A DNA stretch of 64,000 bases. Origin: Clitoria ternatea. Taxonomy: Eukaryota > Streptophyta > Magnoliopsida > Fabales > Fabaceae. Made by a program: the position numbers and the translations under genes. Location of the stretch: assembly GCA_037962975.1 (NCBI GenBank), contig CM075675.1, forward strand, positions 106,356,718 to 106,420,717, read 5' to 3'. The notes under the pieces were generated by a model. That model was not told where the DNA came from and did no database searches. It saw nothing but the letters and a program-made list of their open reading frames with translations. This document shows, in pieces, positions 46,279 to 58,807 of the stretch (within the stretch, counting starts at the first letter, position 1; each line of letters starts with the position of its first letter).

Positions 46279-47382
46279 CACTGTCTACTCAATTTCAATA
46301 AACACTAATCATCAATCTCATCATTTCATCACTACACATAATTATGCAACATAGTTTATAGTTTTTCACTCTGATCCTTACTAATTTCAAGTCCAACCAT
46401 AACTCAACTATAAATTCTATCAATTATATATTATGGTTAAATTAGTTGATTAACGTTATTTATATCCCTTTTTGGACGTCACTTGATGTTGAATAATATT
46501 TCTAAATTAACTAATACTCTGAACACAAAGCTTTCAACTCTTGTTCTGTACGTCGGGTATGCCCAACATCTATAATTGAAGGAATTTACAAAGTGGGTTA
46601 GCATTTCGACCTCCGAAATCAAAACTCACTTTACCAAAATAACTCTAAATACACTTTTATGGTTTCTGAAGCTTATCTTGATTAATTACGCTCTTGATTT
46701 CATCTTTGGCTAACGCCTTGTCGACGCTCGGTCTGTAACCTATAGGCACTGAAATGAAAAGAAATTACCAATTTATCAATACCCATCATCCAAGGTTCCC
46801 ATTTACAAGCTTAAATTGTAAAATCTCACTGAAACGGAAACCTCCTCTTCTATATGATGAATTCTGGTTTTAGAAGATGGCTAAAACTAGAAATTGGAGT
46901 TACCAATACGCTTACCTTGTTCCCACAAATCTAAAAACACAATCAATTTCGAGTTTCAACGAGAAATCATACACTAGTCAAGCTTAAAAGTCACAAGACC
47001 ATGGAGTAATGAAACACGAAAATGGCTTTTGTCTTCTTTCTAATTGGAACGCGTGAAATGAAGAAAAAGAAAAGGAAAAATTGTTTTATCCATAAGGACA
47101 TAATGGTCATTTCATTATTTTTCTATTTTATTTTATTTCCTTTAATAAAAATTTACTTTTACCTCATGGTAACTTTATATTTCACCACCACCATTTAATC
47201 TAAATTTAAATTTACTAATCAATAACTTGAAATTTATTATTCTAATTTTATTACTTTACTAACAACTCTCAATTAATTTATAATAATTTAAGAAAATTTC
47301 TAATTGATCCAATTAATTTAATTTAATCTGAATAAACTTTCATGCGGTAAAATAAATTAAATTTTAACATCAGGGATGTTAC
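46000..47382 (-). mobile_element. partial gypsy LTR, minus strand
   Basis: On the minus strand starts TGTAACATCCCTGATG at 47382, inside a MULE transposase pseudogene, and runs to 46000, where it is cut in a region of CACTCAGGCA repeats by the chimeric LTR. Overall layout resembles the solo LTR at 22328-24900. Contains a (TA)n run at 46244-46274. Confidence 0.7.
46244..46274. repeat. (TA)n microsatellite
   Basis: TA dinucleotide run of about 31 bp. Confidence 0.95.
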
Positions 47383-47900
47383 AAACATGATCTGCATTGC
47401 ATTCATGGAAGAAATTTCTTTGTTAGTTACAATCACCTTAGGTACCCTGTCATTTCTTATAGTCAAGTCTCCTAATTTATGCAAGGCCCAAAAGAAGTTG
47501 TCTAATCTTTCAAAAGGCAACAATTCAAGTGCAACACTAAATGTAATTTCTACAGGGGTCACAAACCACTTCGACTAGGGATAGCCAATACCCATTGGTT
47601 TGATATGTGGTATCCATCACTAACACGATATAGAATGAGTTTAAAAGTTTTATAGTATCAAGATGTGACCAAAATTTGTCATTAACAGTATAGAACACCT
47701 TCACTCTTCTATGTTAGTAGAAATACTAATCAAATTCCATTAATTTCAATTTATGTTACATTTCTTTTTTTGGGCCTATAAGAGATCCATGATATGTCCA
47801 TCATGCATTGTACACTTGTTTTATGGTGTCACATTCCTTATGTTGTAAGCCTTTAATACTTTTCTGACTTTACTAAGTTCTTTGTTATATCCTGAGCCAC
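47383..47900 (-). pseudogene. MULE transposase / FAR1-related pseudogene
   Basis: Minus-strand frames carry, in order, TIKQVYNA and HRRVKVFYTVNDKFW-like text with stops, HLDTIKLLNSFYIVLVMDTTYQTN, then after a 1-nt shift VTPVEITFSVALELLPFERLDNFFWAL and RVPKVIVTNKEISSMNAMQI. This is the MULE transposase domain as found in plant MULEs and FRS proteins (HPD--KLLN, DCTYKTN, VTPTGMTFS, LPKVIVTDRDLALMNA). The usual VTDRDLALMNA has become VTNKEISSMNA, so a catalytic-region Asp is changed. The frame is cut at 47382 by an LTR start. Decayed and inactive. Confidence 0.75.
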
Positions 47901-48180
47901 TAATTCTCCCTCATAGTTAATCTACCTACGTATGCATAACCTTTTAAGGTTTCAGCTCTTTTATGGTTATGAAATAAATTATATTCAACTTTCATCCTTC
48001 ATTTTAACTAGCTTTACTCTTAGCCTGAAAGGAAAATCATAATTCTTCTTCTTGTAACCTTATAGTCCAACTGACATTTGTAAGCTTCATGTTTTTTCAT
48101 TCTTTTCGCATCTATATGTTAACGACATTTTGCTTATATACCCTCTGCATATCAGCTTATGATGACTAAAATAAAGTTAT
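47901..48180. other. unassigned sequence next to MULE pseudogene
   Basis: Probably a more decayed 5' part of the same MULE pseudogene. I could not read clear protein text. Confidence 0.3.
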
Positions 48181-50290
48181 TTTCTCTACCAACCCTCTTA
48201 ATAACTATAACATCCTTCTTAATTATTTAACATTGAGTCGATTAATTAACCTAATTATCGCAAATTTATCTTAATTAACCGAATGTGATTAATGAAATAA
48301 AACATAGATCGAAGAATTCACAGTAAGTTTTTTCGCGGAAAGCGCCAAAGTAAAAATGTATACATTGAGTCAAGTCAAGCCAACACCCAAGGTAACCACC
48401 AAATAGTTTAAAGGGACGGGAAAAAGCCAACTAGGATAATCTCGCTCAAGCGAGCTCGACTCGCTTGGGCGAAAACCAAACAAAACCAAAACATGGGCTC
48501 TCGCTCAAGCAAGACTACCCTCGCTTGAGTAAGCCATCCATAACATACAAGGCCTCCTTAACTTAAGCGAGGCCTCAGCGAGTAGCCCATAAACCACACC
48601 AACCTTATCTCGCTCAAGCGGATCCATTTACTTAAGTGAGAGTGCAACAGGTAACAGGGGTAAGATACTCAGTTAAGCGAGACCAACTCGCTCAAGCGAA
48701 AACAAGGCATAGACATTTCCAAACCTATTCACTCAAGCAAGGACTCGCCTACTCAAGCTAAAATATCACAAAATCATTTTTGAGTTGGTTCACTTAGGCG
48801 AGGGATACTCGCTTGAGCGAAAATACTCCAGCAGTATTCCTATATATAATTCGCTCAAGCAGAATCCATCTCGCTCAAGCGAAAATACACCAGAAACAGA
48901 CTCTGGAGCCTAAGAGGAGCTTGCTTGAGCGAAAACACACTCGCTTAAGCGAGAATATTAGAACCTCCAAAAATCCCAACTTCCAAGGTACCTAATTTTC
49001 CCAATTGGGCTCTGATTGATCCCAAATTTCATAGGTGACATGTTTTTGCCATTTCAGAGCTGTTGGCGAAGCCCATTCGCCAAAATTCCAACATATAAAA
49101 AAGATATGCAAGGAAATGCAATTTGACCATTTAATGTCATTTCATCCAAAGGCATAAATGCACACTCCCATTTGTTCTAAGTCCACATACAAGTCATAAA
49201 TAACCTAAGGAAGCCATAGAGACTCTCCAAGGATCCTGAATCCCACCAAATCTCCATTTCGCCTATGTAGCTCCTAAATTTTACCTAAAATTCACTAATT
49301 CTCATTACTTTTCATACTAACTCCATGATTTCTCTTCATTCACCACCATATCATCAATTATAAATCAAAACCCCTCATGCTTAACTTATGCAATTCATTA
49401 CCCTTCTTGAATTCATTCAACATCATCGAGCATTCATCTCTCATCAAGATCACACATAAATTGCATGAAAGCCAAGAATAAAACACAACTTGCCCATATT
49501 GCATAATTAATTACATACACAGCTCAATGCCACATCGCACACACAATCAAGCAGAACCTGACATATCGCATATATAAACACTAATGGCGCAGTGCCATTA
49601 GCTATAAATCCATCAACAAAAGCATATAAACCCCAGATTACACATAAATAAACATAAACACATCAATACTCAATAGCTCATATTGAAACCATATAAAACT
49701 TATATATACAATCCATATGTGTAATAATATACCATGGATTGATTGCTTCCACAGCTCACTTTTCACTAGTCTCCGCAGTATCCGCAATGTCCCTGTCCTC
49801 AGTCACAGAAAAACAATTGTAAAGGTGAGTGACTGGAATCATAATTCAATGTAATAAACTCAAATACAATTTAAATCTTAACTGGAGGCACACTTATCCC
49901 TTCTACTTATCAAGCAATTACTCTTTCCTTTCAAAATCAACAACAATTATAACATTACTTATAAACAACATTCAGTTAAATAATCTCATCCATATAAGCA
50001 AGTAATCATCATAATCATGATCAAATAATCATCATATAACATGACACCTAGTATCTGGATACTAACAAGGATCAACCATCAGCTGGGAGTGAACCTGACA
50101 TCTTGTGAACTCACCTGGTCCATCGAGCCCACCTGACTCCTCACCTCAACCACTGGATCCTACTTGACCACTGGGTAGCTCAACTGGGTCACCAACAACC
50201 ACAGAAGCAAAAAACAAGGGGTAAATTATACTGAAGGGCTGTCCACACCACACAATAGATATCAACAACATATCATCATGGTATATCATT
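48181..50290 (-). mobile_element. LTR-like sequence related to the 22-25 kb solo LTR
   Basis: Shares blocks in the same order with 22328-24900: an ATTAATTAACC...GCGGAA stretch, a CGCTTGAGCGA cluster, then CCTAGTATCTGGATACTAA...CTGGGTAGCTCAACTGGG (50.05-50.20 kb; 23.65-23.80 kb in the other). No coding region. Both ends are vague; a degenerate TATAACATCC near 48.19 kb may be one end. Confidence 0.55.
48440..48965. repeat. cluster of TCGCTCAAGCGA palindromes
   Basis: About 18 copies, on both strands, of the near-palindrome TCGCTYRAGCGA with one- or two-base variants (CTCGCTCAAGCGAG, CTCGCTTGGGCGAA, ACTTAAGCGAG), at irregular spacing of 15-45 bp. A smaller cluster is at 22.54-22.62 kb. Confidence 0.85.
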
Positions 50291-50294
50291 ACCT

Positions 50295-51039
50295 AATTGA
50301 TCCGGTCTTGATACTGGTATCCGATCTATAAGACATATTTCAACGTCTTTGTCAATTCATCAACGTGCAACCGATGTCATCGGTATACATCCGGACTCTA
50401 ATTCCGTATCAGGCGCTCTCCCTATACCGGTTGTCCAGGATAACACCATGACACCGGATAACATATACGTCACTATGCAGAAGATAAAAGGCATTGCTAT
50501 AGGGACCGATCAATAATTCCCTTCACTACAAGCCAAAATATGCTCACAGGAATGGTCAATTTGTCCCTTAATTCTAGCCTATACTCCCTACGCTCAATAT
50601 AAAATGGCCACTTGACCCAATCATACTGATAAGTGTGCAATAAAATAATAATTTAAGGTGTTATTGGAGGTTAGTGGTTCCCCACTAATGGATCCTCGAA
50701 TATCGAGCCAATCAGGTATATGAACTCTCTTCATCAACGAAGGGGGGGATCTTTTGACTCTATAAACTTATAATTACTCTCTGAAAACATTCCTCACTTG
50801 GAATATCATCACTGACTTGAGCGTCGGAGAATCTTTGCAGGTGACACTACCTTTCGCCCACACCAACGCGTAAGGACGGTGTGAAGGACCTCCAGGACGC
50901 CCAATCCGCTCTCATCATACAGAGACATCGGATACGTAAACGGATACTCATATAACCGGTCTTCAGAGACGTAATCATCTAACTATTTGTGACTGACCCG
51001 ACACCGGATCTCTTGACCCCGGTTCAGGACTTTTTCTAA
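50295..51039 (+). mobile_element. gypsy LTR of the outermost nested element
   Basis: Resembles the remnant at 13370-14100: TATAAACTTA box at 50762, CACTGACTTGAGCGTCGG (50811-50828), CTTTGCAGGTGAC, TTTCGCCCACACC. R/U5 layout typical of large plant gypsy LTRs. Left end not defined. On its right an ORF starts before element A interrupts it. Confidence 0.55.
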
Positions 51040-51188
51040 ATGTCTGGGAGAGGTTTCGCTAGCTCGAGCCGCTTTGGCCCTAGGGGAAGAGGAGGAAAAG
51101 CGTTGTCTCGAATTTCCTCTAGTCGTGGTGGGAGGATCCCTATGATCTTCCATTCAAACCCACTTCATTCAAAGAGGGAGGCGTCGCC
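51040..51188 (+). pseudogene. start of unknown ORF, cut by element A
   Basis: ATG at 51040 opens a frame beginning MSGRGFASSSRFGPRGRGGK, Gly/Arg/Ser-rich, about 49 codons up to 51188, where element A's LTR starts (TG at 51189). It follows an LTR-like segment and could be the N-terminus of that element's gag. Not recognised. Confidence 0.35.
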
Positions 51189-54100
51189 TGTAACACCCCT
51201 ATTTTTATTTTTATATTAAAATTTTGAAGGAATTAAATTATGGTTCTTTAGAACTTTTTAATCTACGTATTATTTATGATTTTTTTGGAATTTTTTGGAA
51301 TTTTGGAATTTTTTAATAAAAATAATATTTTTTAAATAATTTTAAATTCATATAAGTGACTTAAATTAAAAATATTTATAAGAAAGTGAATTTAAATTAT
51401 AAGAAAATTTTCTAAAATCCATTTCAAGTAGACTTATCTAAAAATTATCGGTTTGAGAAAAATCTTGATTTTTTCCAATCGTTAAAAAATTAGAAACGTA
51501 TCAATAAATTTTTATTAACAGAAAATTTTAGATTTTTAAAATTTCAACTTTATATTACTTATTATAAAATTAGTGAGGACTGATATAATATCGCTAAATT
51601 TCAAAAAGGACTCATTTTGAATATTTAAAATATACCGAGTGAAAGGTTACTATTTGGCTTAATAATTCTACCGACAGTTACTATGCAAAACACTGTGCAT
51701 GTACGAAATTTTCAAAGAATGCATAGTAATCTGGAATAAAAAATTCAAAAATGCATAGTACTTTTATATTAAAATAATGGAATGCATAGTAAAATTTTTT
51801 CCTATAAATACCGAAGGATTTCTTCTTTAGAATTCACAATTTCAGATTAAGTTTTCTTAATACAGTAGTGCTAGTGAGATAGTGGTGGAAGTGAGAGAGA
51901 GAAGAAAAGTTTTTTGGAGAGAAGGTTCTGCCAAAATCCTAAGGTAAGAATACTTCTCTTTTATATTTTTTTAGATTATTTTTATATCGTTTTTAGAAAT
52001 CTGTTATTATACTGAAAATAATATTATTTTAAGTTACTATTCTGCATAGTAAACACTATTTCAATAGTAAATTACTATTTCAATAGTAAATTACTATTCA
52101 AATAGTAAATTACTATTTACTGTTACTATTTACCATTACTATTCACGATTTACTATTTACTGTTACTATTCACGTTTTACTATTTACTGTTACTATTCAC
52201 GTTTTACTATTTACTGTTACTATTCACGATTTACTATTCACTATTCACTATTCAAAATTTACCATTTCTGTTTTAAGTAGTAATCTTAATCTTTGTCTTA
52301 TGCTTATACTGAAATAAAATTGATATTAATATTTCTAGAAATCAGAGGCGCAAAGCAAATCTCTTTTTGGTAACGACTCAAGGTAAGGGGGAGTGAGATA
52401 AGAGTATAATATGAAAAGACATAAGAATAATGGGAGGAGTCCCCTACTCCTTTTAAATCTGATAATATTATTATTTTAAAATATTAACTTTTTAACTTAA
52501 AATTTATAATAAATTTTAAATTAAATATCCGGTTTAACTAACTCTAACATACCTATGCAAAGACTTGGACCATTATGACCTATATGGACTGGACTATACC
52601 TATGCAAGGACTTGGACCATTATGACCCATATGGACTGAACTATACCTATGCAAGGACTGGATTATATGGACTTACATATACCTATGCGAGGAATTGACC
52701 AAAAGGACTAAAATTGACTATATTAATAATCATTAAATTTTGTATTATGATATGTATTAATGATATTTAATTGATTTGATTATGATTTGATTATGATTGA
52801 TTGATTGATGATATTTAGTTATGATTGATATTGTTTAATTTTGATTGATGATATTGTAATGTGGAGTTTGAGCATATAGCGAGCATGACGGAAAGCTAAA
52901 ATTCAGTAAGAATTTCTTACCTTACTCTTTAAATTTTATTATCTTTTAATTCTTCTTAGAAATTATTTTTATTAACTTTATTTTCAATATTTAGAATAAA
53001 AAAATTAGTATTTATTTTAGAAAGAAAATATTTTATTAGAATTTATTTAATTAAATCTTGAGTTAAAGAAAAATTTTGTAATTTTAAGTATTTTTGGTTA
53101 ATAATTATTCTCTTTTAATAAAACAAAATTTTTTGAAAGAAAATTATTTTATTTTTTCCAAATTAATAACTAAATATATTTGGAAATAATTGAGATTCCT
53201 AAATTTGATTTTGTTAAGATTTAATTTGAGAAAGATTATGTAAAGTTTTATATGATAAAGTTTTTAGATATTTAAGGCTTAGAAACTCAATTTCAGTGAG
53301 ATTCGAAAACTGTACCAAATTTATTTCTGTGGGACAGAAATTTAGAGAAAATGTACAGTTTATTGAAATAATGTTGTAAACCTTTAAGGGATTTAATAAT
53401 TGAGTTTCTAAAAGCCTTAACCAACTCAATACGCGAGTAGTTCATGCATCATGAATCATTAAAGTGAAATGAAATAATATTGTCTGGGGACGGATTATAG
53501 AAACCGAGGATACATTAGAGGAGGCTTAATTACGAGCCTTGGGATGAGAGGGTGTGAAAGGGTGCTTCAGGGGACCTGGGGTAGCTCCCTAGTGTCGGGT
53601 ACTTTCACAATAAAAACTTTCTCAATCTGACTAGTCTCTAAGTGTTTCCATGCCAGTTGAGCTGTTCATATTATTATTATCCGGACTTATAGAACAGTGT
53701 AAACTCCTGGTTGGCCCAGTGCAAATTAAAATTTAAGGGCCCACATATATAGGTAAGTTGTGATGAAGATATTGCGTAACATTCATGCATTCATAATTGA
53801 TTGTGTGTGTGATTGTGATTGATATTATTAAGTATTGGTTTGTGAAAACCCTTTGTTGCTTATGTCTTATTCGGAAATATTATATTCTATTTCTCACTCC
53901 TTTCTCCGTGTTTTTGTTTCACATGTTTTAAATTGATGGTTCAGAGGGAAGGATCGAAGAATATCGGCAGTAAATATAGCACGTTCTAGAAAGGGAGCTC
54001 GGTATGAATACCGTGGTCCAATGACTAAATAATGTTAATAAGTAACTGCTTCTGGGCCATGGAGTTTCCTCTCTTTCTTATAATGTTTAATATTTATTTC

Positions 54101-54271
54101 CGTTGGATGAATGTAAAATTACTTTATAAAGTTTTAATAATATTTATGAGGTATTTCAGCAATAATGTATATAATTTATTCCGATAGTTTCTTTTTAACA
54201 ATCATATCTTTAGTAAAAAAAAAATTACGAATTTTTCTAGAATTTATTAAGGTGTAACAGAGGGTGTTACA
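51189..54271 (+). repeat. element A 5' LTR, 3083 bp
   Basis: TGTAACACCCC...AGGGTGTTACA, directly followed by the primer-binding site. Contains an ACTATTTACTGTTACTATTCACG tandem array (52.03-52.25 kb) and a GC-rich block (53.5-53.6 kb). An inverted relative lies at 39413-45250. The left TSD would be TCGCC (51184-51188); the other side is beyond the window. Confidence 0.88.
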
Positions 54272-54274
54272 AAG

Positions 54275-54286
54275 TGGTATCAGAGC
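54275..54286 (+). promoter_or_regulatory. primer-binding site, initiator tRNA-Met
   Basis: TGGTATCAGAGC, the complement of the plant initiator tRNA-Met 3' end, 3 nt after the LTR of element A. Confidence 0.95.
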
Positions 54287-54416
54287 AGTTAATCCAATAG
54301 GCCTGGGGAAAAGGTCTATCTTGCTTTGTCTGTAAACTCTGTATAGGTAGAATATCTGACTTGGTAGTAATTGTGATTGATGTGACAAATCTCAGTTACT
54401 GTGAAACAGGAAACTA

Positions 54417-55514
54417 ATGGCTGGAAACGATCTTGCTGGAGTTGTAGAACGCTTAATCAATGCAATGGGAGCACGTGAAGGTCAAGGTAATGATGCCTTG
54501 AGAAGACTGGACCTATTCGAAAAGCACAATCCACCTCGTTTCAAGGGAGGATATAACCCTGATGGAGCACAAATCTGGATTCGAGAGATAGAGAAGATCT
54601 TTCGAGCATTGCAATGTAATGAAGCTGATAAGGTAGTCTTCGCTACTTATGCCTTATCTGAGGATGCCGAACATTGGTGGGATAGCATGCGTAAACAATT
54701 CGAAGTCAACGACGTGGAGATCACTTGGGACTATTTCAAGGATATGTTTCTGGAAAAATACTTTCCAGCTGATGTTAAAGAGAAAAGACAATTCGAATTC
54801 CTGTCGCTGACCCAAGGAAATATGACCGTTGGAGAGTACGCATCCAGGTTTGAAGAGCTATCTCGTTTTCATTCTCATTATAATGATGCTACTAATGAAA
54901 GAGATCGGTGTGCAAAGTTTGTAAATGGACTGCGGCCAGAAATTAAGGAAGCTATACGAATGCAGGAAATCCGTGAATTTTCTGTATTGGTAAATCGCTG
55001 CAGGATCTTTGAAGAAGACCATAAGGATAGAATGACCAAAAGTCGTGAGCCCATTCACAAGACAGGAGAAATAAGAAGTGGAGGACCTCACCATCACCAA
55101 AGAAGAGATTTCAGAAGGAATAAGCCTTACCAAGCACCATTTCGCCGGTTTGGAACAGCATCTGTTCCTAACAGGCCCCAAGCTTCAACTGGAAGCTATT
55201 ACCCAACATCTGCACCAAATTTTAAATGTTTTATCTGTGGAGGACCCCATTTGAAAAGGGATTGTCCTAAAAACACTTATGTTTGCTTTAAGTGTAACAA
55301 ACCAGGTCATCACATCAAGGATTGCCCAGAGATGAAGAGAGAAAACCCTGAAGGTGCAAGTACAAGCATAAATACTCAAGGAGGCGCGCACAGTGCAGTC
55401 GGAAGGCCGAAAGCAAAAGGAAAGGTTTTTGCAATCACTGGAGAAGAAGCATCTCATGCTGATTCCATGGTAGAAGGTAAGTGTATCATTAATAAGATTT
55501 CTTTAACTGTTATG
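54417..55514 (+). CDS. gag of element A, truncated by insertion of B
   Basis: 366 codons belong to A; the frame then runs 15 codons into B's LTR (stop at 55560-55562). Capsid domain at about residues 45-205 (PPRFKGGYNPDGAQIWIREI, FLEKYFPADVKEKRQ, GEYASRFEELSRF, FVNGLRPEIKEAI). Two classic CCHC zinc knuckles, CFICGGPHLKRDC near residue 271 and CFKCNKPGHHIKDC near 292, bind the element RNA. The sequence then heads toward the protease (KVFAITGEEA...), cut off before the active site. The ATG is the first after the primer site. Confidence 0.92.
55510..55514. repeat. left target site of element B (TTATG)
   Basis: Five bases before B's 5' LTR. The matching copy should follow B's 3' LTR, beyond the window. 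Confidence 0.5.
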
Positions 55515-58508
55515 TGTAACATCCTAAAAATTTTATTCTCATGTATAATCATTTTGATTTAGACCATCAATGATATTATCCATTTTATCTCAACTTTCTA
55601 CATAAATTTTTGGTTAGGACAACATCTTCAATTTAACCTTTTACCATGGTAAATAATTTTAACTTTATACCTTTGGTAAAAGTTAATCAAATAATTTATT
55701 ACCTATTTCCTTAGTTATTAATTTCCTTGGCTTTTCCAATTACTCTCATCAAATTGCCACATACTCCACTCAAAATGCGTCATCTTGTACACATTTTAAT
55801 TGTTAGTTAGAGTCCGAATTTGGAAATGTGTCCAACTACAAAGTTGTTCCTTTTTTCTTATCTTTTCAACAAGACCAAATTTGTTAAATTCCATTAAGAT
55901 ATGAGAGAGATATGTCCAAAATACCGAAACAGTGTCAGAATTGATATTTTATTTCAATCATATCATCTTGTACATATTTTAATACCTTGTTAGAGTCCGA
56001 ATTTGAAAAAGTCGTAAACTACAAAGTTGTTCCTCATTGTCTTAGCTTTCCAACAAGACCACATTTGTTAAAATCCATTAAGATATGAGAGAGATATGCC
56101 TAAAAGACCAAAACAGTGTCAGAATTGATATTTACTTCAATCAAACAAACTACATTATGTAGGCTGCGGAAATGGTCAACAATCCAGCTCATTTTTCTCA
56201 CCTAAAACCTCCATTATCACCATAATTCATGCACCTAACATCCCACTACAATCCCATTATGAAAATCTTGTCCCCCACTTGTCATTTACATCATTAAATC
56301 AACACTACATCTTGTTCCCAAGTCTGAATTCTTAGAACAAGCTAAAGTTAGTGAAGTCTCTCTCTTATTTTCTTTCACTTTCTCCATCAATTTCACTCTT
56401 GATCTGAAGCTAGGACAATAATACAACACTTTCAACCACTTTAGGAACCTCCATTAAGGTAAGAGGGGACAGGGTTGTGAATAACTATGAAATGGGTAGA
56501 ATTGTATGCTGTCCTAGGATTCCAGTTTTATTTTTGTATCTTGTTACTCAGTTTTGAGATTGAAAACGTGTGATTTTGATTCTGATTTATTCATGAAAGT
56601 TGTAGATCTTTTTGATATCTGAATTTTGAGACCTGAATCAAGTAATTTGAATAAGTATAGCAAAAGTTATAGCCAAAATACTACAGCATGTTCGTGTGAA
56701 AGATTTATCCTTTGTTTTGTGTATATATTGATTTACTGGGAACTGTACGTGCATAATCAGTCTTAGATGTCTTCATGAAAGTTGTAGATAATTAAGTTAT
56801 GGATTTTTAGAAAGTGGTTTCACATCAAAATAATTTTTTTAGTTCAAGTTATGCTCAAATTACTGAAGTATGTGCAAGCTGAAATTCTGAAATTCTGGAA
56901 TTTTGGAAATCCGAATCTTGTTTTCAATACTGGGAATTTTGTGGTATGAATTAGTTGTTTGAGTCTTCATGAAAGTTGTAGATAATTAAGTTTTGGATTT
57001 TTAGAAAGTGGTTTCATATCAAAATAATTTTTGTAGTTCAAGTTATGCTCAAATTACTGAAGTATGTGCAAGCTGAAATTCTGAAATTCTGGAATTTTGG
57101 AAATCCGAATCTTGTTTTCAATACTGAGAATTTTGTGGTATGAATTAGTTGTTTGAGTCTTCATGAAAGTTGTAGATAATTATGTTAAGAGTATTTTAGA
57201 ACTGGTTTCATGCAAAAATCATTTTTGTAACTCCAGAAACACTGAAATTACTAATATATGTACGTTTTGAAAAACTCACCTTGAGGCAGTGTGGTATTTC
57301 ATGAATAAGTAATATTTCTGTTTGGAATTTGAAACTGTGTTCTTCATGAAAGTTGTAGATAATTGTATTATTGAGCTATAGAAAGTGGAATCACCTAAAA
57401 AGGAGTTGATTTGCCCATGTTATGACTGTTTTGCTAATGTATGTTGCTGTTGGGGATGCTGAAAGTCACTTAGAATGGCTATTTTGAAAGAAAATGATAT
57501 TTTCTCTATGTCTAAAAATTATTTATTAAATTATTGAGTGATTATGAATTATTATAAATGTTGTTGAGTATCACACAGTTTGTATATTGTGATGGTGAAT
57601 AATTATGAATGACATAATTAATATATATGTACATGAATGCCTTGTGGTTATTGACATATGTGGTTGAAACAGTAAATCCATGATTTTGTGAATTATTATG
57701 TGTATTGTGTTCCTTGAGGACTTGTAGTATCCAAGAGGTTTTGGAAATGTGGATATCATGGTATGTTAAAAGAATTAAAGGCATTCATGCATCATAAGCA
57801 TTCGGACGCACCATGGAATTTAGGGGTTCCATGATTGCCTACCCTGGTGGGGGGTTACTCTATGATGAGTTAAGCCCTATTATGTTGTGTGCCATGGAGT
57901 GTAGGGATTCATGGTTTATGCAGAAGTCCTACTTATGATATTGTGTACTTCGGTACTTAAGCGCCATGAAGTATAGGGATTCATGGTATATGCTAAAGCC
58001 CTATTTGTGTCTCTATGAGACTTTTACTGCAGTATTCCCACCAAGACCAAATGGATCCAGCATGACATCATTTGACTAATTAAAGATCTATTAATGGACT
58101 TGTTTGGCATATTCATCATATCATTATGAATTGTTGATTGTGTTTGTGCAATTTTATCTATTTTATATTTATTCTATATTCTGTCTCACTCTTACATTAA
58201 TTTTTACAGTGAATGACACGTAGAATGCAGAGTGATGCCATGATGGATGTCTATTTGTTTTATTACCTAAACTTTGAATTTATGGGTTGTAATAAATATA
58301 ATATGTCATGTACCATTATCTTCACAATCGTTTCCGCTACTTAAATATTTTCTTGAATTTAATTAATCACGACTAGTATGTATGATAATTTTTCCGCTGT
58401 TATTAATTGTTATATAAACTCTGAATTAAATTTATAATTTTTAAAATGATCTTTCAAAAAAGCGAAAAATTTACTCGAAAATTTTAATCCACGTTTCGGG
58501 GCGTTACA
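55515..58508 (+). repeat. element B 5' LTR, 2994 bp
   Basis: TGTAACATCC...GGGGCGTTACA. It holds a roughly 190-bp tandem repeat at 56.58-57.38 kb, a GC-rich block with repeated GCCATGRAGTRTAGGGATTCATGG at 57.8-58.05 kb, and no coding sequence. Confidence 0.95.
56580..57380. repeat. ~185-194-bp tandem repeat in B LTR
   Basis: The core TCATGAAAGTTGTAGAT recurs with GTTGTAG at about 56596, 56781, 56975, 57169 and 57352 (spacing 185, 194, 194, 183). The middle units are nearly identical; the outer ones are diverged. Confidence 0.9.
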
Positions 58509-58511
58509 TGT

Positions 58512-58523
58512 TGGTATCAGAGC
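58512..58523 (+). promoter_or_regulatory. primer-binding site, initiator tRNA-Met
   Basis: TGGTATCAGAGC 3 nt after the 5' LTR of element B. Confidence 0.95.
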
Positions 58524-58807
58524 ATTTTCAAAAATTCAGGACCAATTGTTATGACATGAGCTATTTCTCGACATAATATATGAAATGTTTGATTTCTTAC
58601 TTGATAACATGCTAAATGTTTACTATATGATTTGTGCCTGACTGATTAATTGTGAAAAGATTTGTTTGATTTCCCCTTGATAATATGATAAATGTGTTAT
58701 ATGATTGATTGCTTAACTGATAGACTGTAGAATAATGATAGTTATATAGTCATTATATATGATATATTATCCCTTAGAATTGGTATAAACCAAACTACAA
58801 ATATAGG

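Larger units (their letters stand above)
51189..55514 (+). mobile_element. Tekay-like gypsy element A, interrupted
   Basis: LTR, tRNA-Met-type primer site and gag are present. Its gag-pol frame is interrupted at 55515 by element B. The remaining pol and 3' LTR should lie beyond the right edge of the window. Gag is uninterrupted by stops up to the insertion, so A was fairly young when B arrived. Clade is inferred from gag and LTR style. Confidence 0.88.

Noticed and set aside
48440..48965. CRISPR-like array
   Set aside because: Palindromic units recur at irregular spacing, vary in sequence and occur on both strands within plant LTR-like DNA. Not a CRISPR.
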